From the NCBI RefSeq assembly GCF_049331405.1, contig NZ_CP186274.1, positions 9,734,001 to 9,798,000 on the forward strand: a stretch of DNA of 64,000 nt, given 5' to 3'. Origin of the DNA: PoT sp049331405. GTDB taxonomy: Bacteria; Planctomycetota; Planctomycetia; Isosphaerales; Isosphaeraceae. Shown one piece after another: positions 36,226 to 45,273 of this stretch. Positions within the stretch are counted from its first letter, which is position 1. Each line of letters opens with the position of its first letter. A program made the translations under genes and the position numbers. The notes beneath the pieces are model-generated. The model was not told the DNA's origin. It saw only the letters and a list, made by a program, of their open reading frames with translations, and did not search any database.

Positions 36226-37482
36226 ATGACCTCCGACCCCCGGCGCAATCGCCCGCGAATCCTGCCTTGCGTGACGATGGTCCTGATGACGCTCGCCGGG
36301 TTCGGCTCACCTGCCGTGGCGCAGGATCCCCCGCCGAAGGATCAGACCCAGGAGCCGCCCAGCGACCAGTTTGCGGCCAAGCGTCGGGACGCGATGCGGC
36401 TCTCGGCCGAGCACCGAGACCTCGAGGCTTTGCCGCTCTTCGAGGAGTTGGCCAGGGAGAAGGCCGACGACCGGGTCGTCCAGGAAGGCCTCGCGAAAGG
36501 CCTGATCATCAAGGCGGCGACGGTCCCGAGCGACGAGGCCCCGGCCCTCTTGCGGCGAGCCCGCTCGATCCTGCTCGAGCTCAAGAAGACCGGGAAACTC
36601 AGCAACCTCGCCCAGATCTACGTCGACGCGATCCCGCCCGACGGTGCGCCCCCGAAGTTCTCTGACCGGGGCGACGTCCAGGCGGCGATGCAGGCAGGGG
36701 AGGCCGCGTTCGCCCGCCACGACTTCGTGGCCGCGCGACGCTCTTATCAGCAGGTGCTGAAGCTCGACCCCCGCTCCCATGAAGCGGCCCTGTTCATCGG
36801 CGACTCTTACTTCGTGGAGAACAAGTTGGACGAGGCCCGCACCTGGTTCACCCGGGCGGCGATCATGGCCCCGAATTCCTCCACGCCCCACCGCTACCTC
36901 GGCGATGCGCTCAGCAAGGCCGGGGAGGACGACCTGGCCAGGCTCAGCTACCTCGACGGCATCCTCGCCGAGCCATACAACCGGCGCCCCTGGATGTCGC
37001 TCAGCCAGTGGTTATCGTCCAAGCGCATCCCGGCGAGTCGCCTGGAGGTCGTGCCCGCCGATCTCGAAGCGAAGGGCAAGGCCCCGGCCGAGACTCCCAA
37101 GCCCGACGCCGATGACGGTCGATCGCACTGGCACCTCTACGCCGAGACCCTCGACGCCTGGGCCAATGATCGCTTCAAGGCCGTCATGCCGGAGGAGAAG
37201 GCCTACCGCCACTCCCTCGCCGAGGAGGTCGACGCCCTCCGGGCCGTGGCGAAAGCGGTCGATGCCGACATCCAGGCGGGCCGGATCAAGGAGCCGCACC
37301 CCGGCTTCGTCAACCTGATCAAGCTCGACCGTGAAGGCCTCCTCGAGCCCCACATCCTCTACTTCCGCGCCAACGCCGGGATCGCCCAGGATTACGCCCC
37401 CTACCGCGAAAAGCACCGCGGCGAGTTGCGTCGCTACCTCACCCAGTACGTCGCCGTCCTCCCCGAGGCCAAGCCCGAGTGA
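36226..37482 (+). CDS. Exported TPR-repeat protein
   Basis: 418 residues. A hydrophobic signal segment lies at about 17-32 (VTMVLMTLAGFGSPAVA). At least three TPR-like units cover about 45-240, the clearest being MQAGEAAFARHDFVAARRSYQQVLKLDP followed by AALFIGDSYFVENKLDEARTWFTRAA and HRYLGDALSKAGEDDLARLSYLDGI (read in parts). The C-terminal 170 residues are helical and unmatched. TPRs mediate protein contacts outside the membrane here; the partner is unknown. AAGGAG lies about eight bases before the ATG at 36226. Convergent with the Bcr/CflA gene (32 bases between). Confidence 0.8.
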   Translation: MTSDPRRNRPRILPCVTMVLMTLAGFGSPAVAQDPPPKDQTQEPPSDQFAAKRRDAMRLSAEHRDLEALPLFEELAREKADDRVVQEGLAKGLIIKAATVPSDEAPALLRRARSILLELKKTGKLSNLAQIYVDAIPPDGAPPKFSDRGDVQAAMQAGEAAFARHDFVAARRSYQQVLKLDPRSHEAALFIGDSYFVENKLDEARTWFTRAAIMAPNSSTPHRYLGDALSKAGEDDLARLSYLDGILAEPYNRRPWMSLSQWLSSKRIPASRLEVVPADLEAKGKAPAETPKPDADDGRSHWHLYAETLDAWANDRFKAVMPEEKAYRHSLAEEVDALRAVAKAVDADIQAGRIKEPHPGFVNLIKLDREGLLEPHILYFRANAGIAQDYAPYREKHRGELRRYLTQYVAVLPEAKPE

Positions 37483-37514
37483 TCGGGCAGGCCCGGTTCA
37501 GGCGGGGAACCTGC

Positions 37515-38798
37515 TCAGGCGGCTTCCGGTTCAAGGACGACGGCCGCCTCGACCATCTCGCGGAGCTTGCGTCGCTCGATGACGAGGGTGATGACCGTCG
37601 AGATCACGGCGCAGGCGGCCATGCCGAAGGCCATGGGGCGCGAGGTGCCGTCGCGGAAGAGGCCGACGAGGGCGCCGGTGATGGCTCCGATCGCGAACTG
37701 CAACATGCCCAGCAGAGCCGAGGCGGCACCGGCCTGGTGCGGGAAGGGGGCCATCACGGCGGCGGTGGCGTTCGGGAGGATCAGGCCGACGGTGGCGAGA
37801 CAGATGAAGATATCGGCGAGGAAGAGGGGGAGGCCGCCGAGGTCGGTCCAGGCCAGGACCGGCAGGAGCAGGGCCGAGGCGATGTTGACAGTCGCGGCCC
37901 AGCGCAGGATGTCGTGGGTGTCATACTTGCGGGTCAGCCAGCGATTCACCTGGGCCGCGCCGATCAGGCCGATGGCGTTGCCGGCGAAGATCACGCTGAA
38001 GAGCCCCTGCGACAGCCCGTAGTGCTGGAGCAGGAGCGTCGGAGCCGAGGCCACGTAGGCGAAGATCTGGCCCAGGGCGAGGATCGCGGGGGCTGCGTAG
38101 CCCACGAACTTGCGGTCGACGAGCATCGACAGGTAGCGACCCGCGATCAGGCCGATCGAGTCGCGGCTCCGACGCGAAGGGGGGTGGGTCTCCGGCAGGT
38201 CGACCGCCACGGCGATCCCGCAGATGCACGCGAAGGTGCCCAGGGCCCAGAAGATCGCCCCCCAGCTCCCGACCTGCAAGAGCAGGCTCCCCATCCCGGG
38301 CGCGAGGATCGGGGCGATGCCGATGACGAGCATCAGCATCGAATAGATCCGCGAAGAATCCGCCTCCTCGAACGAGTCTCGCACGACTGCCCGGGCGATC
38401 ACCATGCCGGTGGCCCCGGCCAGGCCCATGACGAACCGGGCGAGGATCAGGGTCTCGATCGAGCGGGTGAACGCGCAGAGCACGCACGAGACCGCGAACG
38501 CCGCCGAGCCATACAGCAGGGGGATGCGCCGCCCCACGCGATCCGAGATCGGCCCGCAGATGAGTTGCCCCACAGCCAGGCCGGCGAGGAAGAGCGAGAG
38601 GGTCAGTTGCATCGCCCCCTTCGGGGCGTTCAGGTCGGTCTCGATCTGGGGGAAGGCGGGCAGGTACATGTCGATGCCGAGCGGCCCGAAGGCATCGAGC
38701 AGCCCGAGCAGGATGATGAAGCGGAGGCCGGCGCGGGGCGTACCGGGAGCCTGATCGCCATCGATGGCGGCAGATGCCGAAGATTCAACGGAAGCCAT
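37515..38798 (-). CDS. Bcr/CflA-type MFS drug exporter
   Basis: 427 residues with 12 predicted membrane helices. The N-terminal DAFGPLGIDMYLPAFPQIETDL is the hallmark of the Bcr/CflA branch (DHA1), followed by MFS motif A GPISDRVGRRIP and motif C-like GMVIARAVVRD. Such proteins export drugs or sulfonated and dipeptide compounds with proton antiport. The C-terminal 20 residues are charged and cytosolic. A likely promoter lies 140-170 bases upstream. Full length for the family; no regulator is adjacent. Confidence 0.92.
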   Translation of the reverse strand: MASVESSASAAIDGDQAPGTPRAGLRFIILLGLLDAFGPLGIDMYLPAFPQIETDLNAPKGAMQLTLSLFLAGLAVGQLICGPISDRVGRRIPLLYGSAAFAVSCVLCAFTRSIETLILARFVMGLAGATGMVIARAVVRDSFEEADSSRIYSMLMLVIGIAPILAPGMGSLLLQVGSWGAIFWALGTFACICGIAVAVDLPETHPPSRRSRDSIGLIAGRYLSMLVDRKFVGYAAPAILALGQIFAYVASAPTLLLQHYGLSQGLFSVIFAGNAIGLIGAAQVNRWLTRKYDTHDILRWAATVNIASALLLPVLAWTDLGGLPLFLADIFICLATVGLILPNATAAVMAPFPHQAGAASALLGMLQFAIGAITGALVGLFRDGTSRPMAFGMAACAVISTVITLVIERRKLREMVEAAVVLEPEAA

Positions 38799-39339
38799 AA
38801 ATTGGTCTCAAAGGCTCGGGATGCGGTCGGGTTATGAGAGGGATTTCGTCGAGTCGCGGCGTGTTGAAAGGAGATCCAACGATCGGGAACGGGAGGGAAA
38901 CGAACTCCGTGTTCGTTCATCGAAGTGTTGACGTCGCCAATTATAGGAACCGCCACCGCCGAGGCAACTCCACACCAGGCCGGGGCACGGGCCACTCGAC
39001 AAAACGTGAACTTGTGAAAGAAGAACGGGCAATTCGCCCGCCTCGAACCCGCCGTGATGTGATTTGAAGGCAGGGGAGGGATCACACAAACCCGAACATT
39101 TCGCCACGGACCAGGCTATGTTGGTTCGGTGATCGTCGACCGGAAGGGATCTTCAAGAAGCACCGCATTTCTTCAAGAATTCACAAATCCACGTCGTAGT
39201 CGCAGAGATTGAAAACATGGTGTTATTTTGCATCTGCCACTTGAATCAAAGTCTCCAGCATTCATGCACAATCAATCGCACATGGCGATTGATCGAGCCA
39301 GGCCCCATGTGAAGTGTCTCGGGCGGAGCAAGGGCGAGG
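38799..39339. other. Intergenic stretch of 0.54 kb
   Basis: Between two minus-strand genes. Apart from the promoter at 38940-38967 I see no coding sequence. Bases about 39080-39280 are more AT-rich than average. Confidence 0.4.
38940..38967 (-). promoter_or_regulatory. Candidate promoter of the Bcr/CflA exporter gene
   Basis: On the minus strand TTGCCT (38967-38962) and a perfect TATAAT (38945-38940) are separated by 16 bases, about 140 bases before the start codon at 38798. Confidence 0.45.
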
Positions 39340-40608
39340 TCAGGGCAGGGGGATATCCTTGAAATCGAAGGGGATCTGCGTGGAGACTCGGTCGAGGCCG
39401 TAATAGCGAAACTCCGCGGGCAGCTTCGATGTGATCTGCTCGGGGTCGAAGTTGTAGGAGAACTCCAACTCGCCAGGAGCACCGCCGCCGCCGGAAGACG
39501 CGGAGGAGTGGCTCGGGGCACCCTTCGCGTCCACCATCTTGATCTGGTAAGTCCTCAGGACCGCCAACCTTGCGTCACGCCGGTTCGGATCGGTCTCGCT
39601 GATGAGGCGGCAGGAGACCGCGAACTTGACGATGCCCCCCTCGATCCGATCCGTCAGGACGCGGAACTCGGCCCCGCCGCCGCGGAATGTCTTCCCCTCC
39701 GAACTCCCGAGCGGGATGGCGATGGCGGGCTTCTCCTGGAGTTGGCCGATCTCCACGGGGATCAGGCCGCGGAGCCGCTTGATCGTCTTGCTCCCCGCGG
39801 TCTGGCCGGTCCTCCGCAGGGGGATCCGGACCATCGGAGCGAGGCCGCCGTCGATGGAGGCGAAGGCCTGGACCGCCTGCCTCGGGTTCTCGTCCCGGTG
39901 GGCGTAGAGGGACCTCCCCATCTCGTCGACGGCATCCACGGTCCGGATCGGCCCGTCGCGGCGACAGACCAGGCCGGGTTCCGCCGCGAGTTCGATTTCC
40001 GCGAAGAACGAGCCACCGTCGAGGGGATCCAACCTCATTGGATCGGCCTCGCCCGGGTCGCCGTTCTGGTTGGCACTCCGGCCAAACTTTCGGCTCGCGA
40101 TCTTGTCCTGGCGCCGCTCGTAGACGCCCCGGAGGCCGACGCGGAACGGCCCGGAGTACGAGGCGGGGCCCGGCGGGGCTCCATCGCCCTCGAAGTTGAG
40201 CCCCAAATTCGCGGCGCCCGTATCGCCGAACTCGACGAGGCGGTACTGGATGCCGGCCCTCCTGGCGATGCGGTCGATCGCCTCCCAGAACGGGACCGGC
40301 TCGGGTGCCTCCAGGGTCACCATCCGATAGCGCCAGCGCAGGCCGGCTTCCTGATCCTCGGGCATGCCGCCGACGAAATCCATCCCTACCATGGCCTTCG
40401 TGGCCGTGTTGCGGAACGCATGGATCTTCTTGCCGCTCCGCTTCGCGGTGACGCGCACCAGTTCGAAGGCCGTGCGATCCTTGAAGTCGAGGACGACCTT
40501 CGTGGGCTCGTTGAGCCGTACGTTCGGATCCGGCTGAGGATCCGCCAGACCGAGCCCCAGCAGCGCGACCGCCGCGATGGCGGTGAATGCCCAACGGCCG
40601 CCCAGCAT
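39340..40608 (-). CDS. Secreted protein of unknown function
   Basis: 422 residues with an uncleaved or cleaved signal segment (about 1-22). The first domain (about 30-150) has VVLDFKDRTAFELVRVTAKRSG and PVPFWEAIDRIARRAGIQYRLV, which resembles the secretin/DUF4974-like fold in which a conditional helix follows a short strand; the rest is beta-rich with a Gly/Ser patch near 375. It resembles planctomycete proteins annotated only as hypothetical. No catalytic residues recognised. Possible role in a surface assembly, low certainty. Encoded alone on the minus strand. Confidence 0.65.
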   Translation of the reverse strand: MLGGRWAFTAIAAVALLGLGLADPQPDPNVRLNEPTKVVLDFKDRTAFELVRVTAKRSGKKIHAFRNTATKAMVGMDFVGGMPEDQEAGLRWRYRMVTLEAPEPVPFWEAIDRIARRAGIQYRLVEFGDTGAANLGLNFEGDGAPPGPASYSGPFRVGLRGVYERRQDKIASRKFGRSANQNGDPGEADPMRLDPLDGGSFFAEIELAAEPGLVCRRDGPIRTVDAVDEMGRSLYAHRDENPRQAVQAFASIDGGLAPMVRIPLRRTGQTAGSKTIKRLRGLIPVEIGQLQEKPAIAIPLGSSEGKTFRGGGAEFRVLTDRIEGGIVKFAVSCRLISETDPNRRDARLAVLRTYQIKMVDAKGAPSHSSASSGGGGAPGELEFSYNFDPEQITSKLPAEFRYYGLDRVSTQIPFDFKDIPLP

Positions 40609-40768
40609 GCCTGTGCCCCCACCCTTGAGGAACGGAGATGTCGTGTCCGGGTCATCCTTGCAGGGATCCGACTCTAACAGAGACGATCCCGCATCGTCGA
40701 GCCGGAAACGAGAGACTTCTATTCACATGACTTTCTCGAAGGTGCGTCCCGCTGCGTTGCCAGGGTCA

Positions 40769-41407
40769 TCATCGCCCATCGGTGGACCAGTGGACGGCAT
40801 CCTTCGGGACGTTGATGAAGTGGATTACTCCGTAGCCCTTGGCGACCTCGATGAGGTCGGGGTTCGTGCTATCCCTGGGGGCGCTGCTGATCTCGACCGT
40901 CGTCCCGTCATGCCGTTCAATTTTGAGGGTGTCCTTCCAGGTCACGTCCATGTCGACCGCCTTGCCCTCGGTATGCCTTGAATTCAGGGCGGGGCGGACC
41001 TGGAGGTTCTTCATCCCGTAAGCGTTGACCATCTCCAGGGCCTTTTGCTTCGAAGTGGCCGCGTCGCCATGCCACCACCGGATATCCACGCCCTCCCTGG
41101 CCGGAACCTCGCGCGGGTCGAAGTCCTGCCGGGCGATCCTCCAGCACCAGTGCATCAGATACGCCCGCTCGGGAGGCCGGAGCGTGCTATTGATCCGCGT
41201 CGTCGCACCCGCCTCCTTGAGCGCGGCCTGGAACAACTGGAACTTGGGCCGAAACTCGTCGTTCAGATCCTCCATCTTCCGGCTGCCGGGGAATTGCTTG
41301 ACCCACTCGGGGCCGCTCAACTTCGGCTCGGCCGCCTTCGCCCAGACGACGGAGAGGCAGGCCAACCCAAGGACCATCAACGCACAACTCACCCTGGCTC
41401 TCAACAC
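40769..41407 (-). CDS. Exported M15-like peptidase (D,D- or L,D-carboxypeptidase fold)
   Basis: 212 residues with a signal peptide (about 1-25, ending KAAE). The motif SRHTEGKAVDMDV (near 143) matches the S-x-H-x-x-G-x-A-x-D zinc motif of M15/VanY peptidases, giving one His and one Asp ligand; the second His would be in VHWSTDG at the C-terminus. An upstream TLRPPERAYLMHW fits the substrate-side Arg region. These enzymes trim peptidoglycan peptides, of interest because planctomycetes have thin walls. An equally possible role is phage- or prey-directed lysis. Divergent from the GlcG-like gene. Confidence 0.72.
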   Translation of the reverse strand: MLRARVSCALMVLGLACLSVVWAKAAEPKLSGPEWVKQFPGSRKMEDLNDEFRPKFQLFQAALKEAGATTRINSTLRPPERAYLMHWCWRIARQDFDPREVPAREGVDIRWWHGDAATSKQKALEMVNAYGMKNLQVRPALNSRHTEGKAVDMDVTWKDTLKIERHDGTTVEISSAPRDSTNPDLIEVAKGYGVIHFINVPKDAVHWSTDGR

Positions 41408-41620
41408 GGCGGAAACCCCTCCGGGTTCGGAATCAAACGCACACCCAACGTCTCATGAGGATAGCAAGAGGCTTTGGCTATTGCACGTCTCGGGATCGAT
41501 CCCCTCGGCATCCTTGATTTCCGGGAGGATCGGCCCGAAGATCGGCCCGACGTTACGGACCAACGGCGAGATGAGATCGAAAGGCCCGCCGCGGACCTTC
41601 AAAAGCCAAGGAACATCAGC

Positions 41621-42127
41621 ATGCAACCCACTTCAGCACACCTCCTCCTCACGGCGACGGCCTTCCTGCTTGCGGGCTCGCGGGCCTCGGCGCAAGAGCC
41701 GATCCCCTACGGCGACCCGATCAGGCTCGAGGCGGCCCTGAAGATCGTGGCGGCGGCCGAGGCCGAGGCCAAGAAGCACAACTGGCCCGTGGCCATCGCG
41801 ATCGTGGACAACTCGGGGTTCCTGGTCGCCTTCCATCGGCTGGATAACACGCAGCTCGGGAGCATCGAGGTGGCTATGGAGAAGGCCAAGACCTCGGTCC
41901 TCTTCCGCAGGCCGACCAAGGTCTTCGAGGACACGCTGGCCCAGGGAGGCGCGGGGCTCCGGGTGCTCAGGACGGGGGCCATGCCCGTCGAAGGGGGCCT
42001 GCCGATCCTCAAGGACGGCAAGATCATCGGGGCGATCGGCGTCTCGGGCGTCAAACCCAACCAGGACGGCGAGGTCGCCCAGGGGGCCTTGAAGGCCGTG
42101 GAAACCCCCAAGCCCGCGACGCCCTGA
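41621..42127 (+). CDS. Exported GlcG/HbpS-family protein
   Basis: 168 residues with a signal peptide (about 1-25, ending ASAQ). The GlcG/HbpS domain has ALKIVAAAEAEAKKHNWPVAIAIVDNSGFLVAFHRLDN, then AKTSVLFRRPTKVFED and GGLPILKDGKIIGAIGVSG (read in parts), the usual order. HbpS binds heme outside the cell in Streptomyces, while GlcG sits in glycolate operons with unknown function, so the role here is open. AAGGA lies before the ATG at 41621. Convergent with the glycosidase gene, 16 bases between stops. Confidence 0.9.
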   Translation: MQPTSAHLLLTATAFLLAGSRASAQEPIPYGDPIRLEAALKIVAAAEAEAKKHNWPVAIAIVDNSGFLVAFHRLDNTQLGSIEVAMEKAKTSVLFRRPTKVFEDTLAQGGAGLRVLRTGAMPVEGGLPILKDGKIIGAIGVSGVKPNQDGEVAQGALKAVETPKPATP

Positions 42128-42143
42128 GCCGCCATCGAGGCGA

Positions 42144-43514
42144 TTATCGCCCTCGTGCCATGATGCGGAGGGCGATGTCTTCCTCGAAGTCGGGCGAGTT
42201 AAGCTGGATCAGCCCCGAGCCCTCTTTGACTTCCAGGTCCACGACCTTGACGACCTCGCCGGAACGCGTGTCGAGCCATTCGGCGTGATAAGCGCCGGCG
42301 GGGAGATCCACCTCCAGCGAGACCCGCTTGCCACCACTGAGATAGACGGCGTATTGCTTCCCCGCCTCGGCCAGGACGCGGGGCGTCACCTTGTCGGGAA
42401 CTCCGCCTCGGATCAAGGTAATGTCGGGGGCCATGCGGAGGAGATCGAAGCCGTCGAGGAAGCGTTTGAGGATGCCGAGTTGCTTGCGCAAGCGAGGCCC
42501 ACCCCCGCCGGGCGTGGGGTCGCTCACCTCGGCCGTCCCGTCCGCGTGGGTCGTGCTGAACGAGTAGTCGAGGTTATTGTAGATCGCCCCGCCGGCCAGC
42601 ATGAACTCCCAGCCCTCGACGCGGTAGACGAGGTCGCCGGTCTTGCGAAAGCCGGTCTCGTCGTCGCCAAGAGGTCGTTTCAGTTCGTAGTTCATCGCCA
42701 CGGTGTCGGGCGGGGTCGCGTAGTGGAAGTTGAAGATCGAGACGGCCGGGTTCGGCGACTCGATCTTCGCCTTGTCATTGGCGATGTTTTGCGCGATCAG
42801 GTGTTTCTTCAAGGACACTTTCTCGGCGTCGATGATCGTGGCGATGATCCTGTCCTGCCACTCCCGCGTCACGCCGCCGAAGTAGGGCTCGTTGCAGACC
42901 TCGTAATAGAGGTTGTTCACGTCCTTCAACTCGGCGACGACCTTGCGGACGAACGCCTCGTGCCGGGCGACCAGTTCCGGATGCTTGAGCGTGAACACCT
43001 CATTCCCAGGGACCGCGCCAACGCCATTCACGTTGTGCTTGGCGTTCATCGGGTCGATGTCCCAGAGCACATCTTCGTAGAAGGGGCAGAAGAAGACATA
43101 TTCCACGACGATCCCGCGTTCCTCCGCAGCGCGGAGGAATTGCTTGAGGCGATCGAAGTAGGCCGGATTGAAGCGGTCGAGGTCGTACTTGTCCTCCCCC
43201 ACCTTGATCCAGGGGGGCAGGTAACGCCCGGGCGCGGGGGCGAGGTTGTTCTCCTTGATGTTGAACGAGCCGGGGACCTCGCGATAGGTCCCGGAGAATA
43301 GGCGGGTCATGTTCAGGCCGCTCGCCTTCAACGCATCGAGATACGGGATGAAGTCGAAGTCGAGGTTCAGGACCGAGCCGTAATGCTCGCCCGAGGTGAC
43401 GAGCACCGTCGTCCGCCCCTGATAGCGGAGATAGTGCGGATTCTCGGGATGCAGCTCGATCGGCCCGTCGGCCAGGGCCGACAACGACGCCAGGGAGAGC
43501 AGGAGCGTCAGCAT
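42144..43514 (-). CDS. Secreted GH5-like glycoside hydrolase with C-terminal beta domain
   Basis: 456 residues with a signal peptide (about 1-15). The TIM barrel (about 25-330) opens with NPHYLRYQGRTTVLVTSGEHYG, has the acid/base motif YYEVCNEPYFGG, and GLNMTRLFSG and FFCPFYEDVLW strands as in cellulase-type clan A enzymes. The C-terminal 90 residues (KQYAVYLSGGKRVSLEVDL, then GAYHAEWLDTRSGEV) match the beta-domain often called putative collagen-binding (PF12904-like). The second catalytic Glu is not obvious. Substrate unknown. The start at 43514 matches the signal peptide. Confidence 0.8.
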   Translation of the reverse strand: MLTLLLSLASLSALADGPIELHPENPHYLRYQGRTTVLVTSGEHYGSVLNLDFDFIPYLDALKASGLNMTRLFSGTYREVPGSFNIKENNLAPAPGRYLPPWIKVGEDKYDLDRFNPAYFDRLKQFLRAAEERGIVVEYVFFCPFYEDVLWDIDPMNAKHNVNGVGAVPGNEVFTLKHPELVARHEAFVRKVVAELKDVNNLYYEVCNEPYFGGVTREWQDRIIATIIDAEKVSLKKHLIAQNIANDKAKIESPNPAVSIFNFHYATPPDTVAMNYELKRPLGDDETGFRKTGDLVYRVEGWEFMLAGGAIYNNLDYSFSTTHADGTAEVSDPTPGGGGPRLRKQLGILKRFLDGFDLLRMAPDITLIRGGVPDKVTPRVLAEAGKQYAVYLSGGKRVSLEVDLPAGAYHAEWLDTRSGEVVKVVDLEVKEGSGLIQLNSPDFEEDIALRIMARGR

Positions 43515-43738
43515 GCGGTCTGCCCCTCGACCCGCGCCGGCCCTGTCGTCGAGGGAAGGATGGATCCGATCCCATCGACGGCCGTACGCGTTGTCATATT
43601 TCCGAAGAGATTGACGTGTGATAGGGGCCTCGGCCCATCCGTCGGCCAATCGCTCGAAGCCCGGCGACCCCTCCCGATGCGCCAAGTCTCGCACGGAACC
43701 CGGCGGCGGGCAAGCGTCGCGCCCCCCGCGCCGTCATC

Positions 43739-44521
43739 TCAGAGGAAGAGGCCGCCAGAAGCTTCGAGGCGCTGGGCGTTGAGCCAACGACCGGCCTCGG
43801 AGCAGAGGAAGGCGACGACCCCGCCGATGTCCTCCGGCACGCCGACGCGGCCCAGCGCCGTCTGGCTCGCGAGGAAGTCCTTGACCCCCGCCTGGCTGAA
43901 GGAGTTCTTCGTGAAGTCGGTCTCGATCGGGCCGGGCGCCACGATGTTCACGTTGATCTGGCGAGGGCCCAACTCCTTGGCCAGATACTTCGTCAGGACC
44001 TCAATGGCCCCCTTCATCGACGCATACGCCGCGTATCCGGGGGTCGTGAACCGCGCCAGGCCGGTCGAGAGGTTCACGATCCGGCCGCCGTCGGCGATGA
44101 CGGGCAAGAGAGCCTGCGTGAGGAAATAGACGCCCCGGAAGTGGACGTTCATGAGGCTGTCGAAGTCGTCTTCCGTCGTCGCCTCGAACTTCGACGGGCG
44201 GTTGATCCCCGCGTTGTTGACGAGGAAGTCGAACGTCTCACGCCCCCAATGCTCGCGGAGCAGGGCCTGCAACTCGTCGCGGAACTTATGACGCTGATCG
44301 CTCTGGGCGACATCGAGTTGCACCAGGGCCGCCTTCCGGCCCAGGGCCTCGATCTCGGCGACCACCGCCGCCCCTTCGCCCTTCTTCTCGCGGTACGTCA
44401 GGATCAGGTCCGACCCCGCCGCGGCGAGACTCAGGGCGATCTCGCGCCCGAGGCCCCGGCTCCCCCCCGTCACCAGGGCGATCTTCCCCGTCGACCCCAC
44501 CGCCTGGTTCTGAGCACTCAT
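43739..44521 (-). CDS. Short-chain dehydrogenase/reductase under TetR control
   Basis: 260 residues, classical SDR: TGGSRGLGREIA, NNAGIN, the catalytic serine in VNLSTG, YASMK (Tyr and Lys present), PGPIETDF and a C-terminal SGGLFL. NAD(P)H-dependent carbonyl reductase or alcohol dehydrogenase, substrate unknown. The start at 44521 gives the usual N-terminus. The promoter on the minus strand (TTGACT, 16 bases, TAATAT at 44622-44595) is flanked by two copies of a palindrome that the divergent TetR protein probably binds, so expression is likely switched on by a small molecule that the reductase may detoxify. Confidence 0.93.
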   Translation of the reverse strand: MSAQNQAVGSTGKIALVTGGSRGLGREIALSLAAAGSDLILTYREKKGEGAAVVAEIEALGRKAALVQLDVAQSDQRHKFRDELQALLREHWGRETFDFLVNNAGINRPSKFEATTEDDFDSLMNVHFRGVYFLTQALLPVIADGGRIVNLSTGLARFTTPGYAAYASMKGAIEVLTKYLAKELGPRQINVNIVAPGPIETDFTKNSFSQAGVKDFLASQTALGRVGVPEDIGGVVAFLCSEAGRWLNAQRLEASGGLFL

Positions 44522-44572
44522 CGTCAGTCTCCCCTGATTGATCCGCCAGAAATCCGGTTCCGCGACTCGAAT

Positions 44573-44601
44573 TTGATTTCCTTTACGTCGCGTAATATTA
44601 T
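44573..44601 (+). promoter_or_regulatory. Candidate promoter of the TetR gene
   Basis: TTGATT (44573-44578) and TATTAT (44596-44601) with a 17-base spacer, ending 66 bases before the TetR start codon. The spacer contains the left palindrome, and the -10 box overlaps that of the opposing SDR promoter. Confidence 0.55.
44582..44596. promoter_or_regulatory. TetR operator, left copy
   Basis: TTTACG-TCG-CGTAAT, a 15-bp inverted repeat (5 of 6 arm bases match) lying in the TetR promoter spacer and touching the -10 box of the SDR promoter. Confidence 0.65.
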
Positions 44602-44622
44602 AGAACCGAGAAACCAAGTCAA
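44595..44622 (-). promoter_or_regulatory. Candidate promoter of the SDR gene
   Basis: On the minus strand TTGACT (44622-44617), 16 bases, TAATAT (44600-44595). It is bracketed by the two operator copies. Confidence 0.55.
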
Positions 44623-44626
44623 TAGT

Positions 44627-44641
44627 TTTACGATACGTAAA
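44627..44641. promoter_or_regulatory. TetR operator, right copy
   Basis: TTTACG-ATA-CGTAAA, a perfect 15-bp inverted repeat, just upstream of the SDR -35 box and 45 bases centre to centre from the left copy. Confidence 0.7.
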
Positions 44642-44667
44642 GCAAATTATCCTCGAAGGGGGTCGGC

Positions 44668-45270
44668 ATGGCGAAGGAGTCGAAGCAGGAGGCGAAGTCG
44701 CGGGGCAGGCCGAGGAGCGAGTCGGCCGCGGCGCACGAGGGGATCATGGACGCCGTGTACGCGATCCTCCAGGAGAAGTCGGTGCGCGACCTGACGATGG
44801 AGGAGGTGGCCCGCCGCGCCGGGGTGGGAAAGCCGACGCTCTACAAGTGGTGGCCATCGAAGGCCGCGCTCGTGATGGATATGTTCGAGCAGCGGGTCGT
44901 CGGCCGGCTCGCGGTCTCTGACACCGGGACCGCCGAGCAGGCGATCCGCACCCAGGTCCGCGAGTTGATCCGGCTCTTCAACGGATTCTTCGGCAAGGTC
45001 GCCGCCGAGATCATCGCCGAGGGGCAGAGCGACCCGACGATCCTCGCCGAATACTGCCAACGCTATATGTTCAAGCGCAGGGCCTTCTCGGCCGGGGTCC
45101 TCGAGCACGCGAGGGTCAGGGGCGAGTTGAAGCGGCCGATCGACCCCGAGCTCTTCATCGACATGATCTACGGCCCGATCTACTTCCGGCTCCTCGTGCG
45201 CCACCTGCCCCTGGACGAGGCCTTCGGCGACGCACTGGTCGATAACCTGCTGGCCTATGCCAAGGGATGA
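44668..45270 (+). CDS. TetR-family transcriptional repressor
   Basis: 200 residues. The N-terminal 20 residues are basic; the DNA-binding helix-turn-helix (about 25-70) reads LTMEEVARRAGVGKPTLYKWWPSKAALV, a textbook TetR signature. The remainder is a helical ligand and dimer domain with a C-terminal TetR_C-like pattern (YGPIYFRLLVRHLPLDEAF). It is divergent from the SDR gene, with two palindromes between; this predicts repression of both itself and the SDR gene until a small ligand binds. Convergent with the epimerase gene, three bases between stops. Confidence 0.94.
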   Translation: MAKESKQEAKSRGRPRSESAAAHEGIMDAVYAILQEKSVRDLTMEEVARRAGVGKPTLYKWWPSKAALVMDMFEQRVVGRLAVSDTGTAEQAIRTQVRELIRLFNGFFGKVAAEIIAEGQSDPTILAEYCQRYMFKRRAFSAGVLEHARVRGELKRPIDPELFIDMIYGPIYFRLLVRHLPLDEAFGDALVDNLLAYAKG

Positions 45271-45273
45271 GGA

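Noticed and set aside
41525..41555. Short direct repeat of GATCGGCCCGA upstream of the GlcG-like gene
   Set aside because: Only two partial copies in GC-rich DNA, without symmetry; likely chance.
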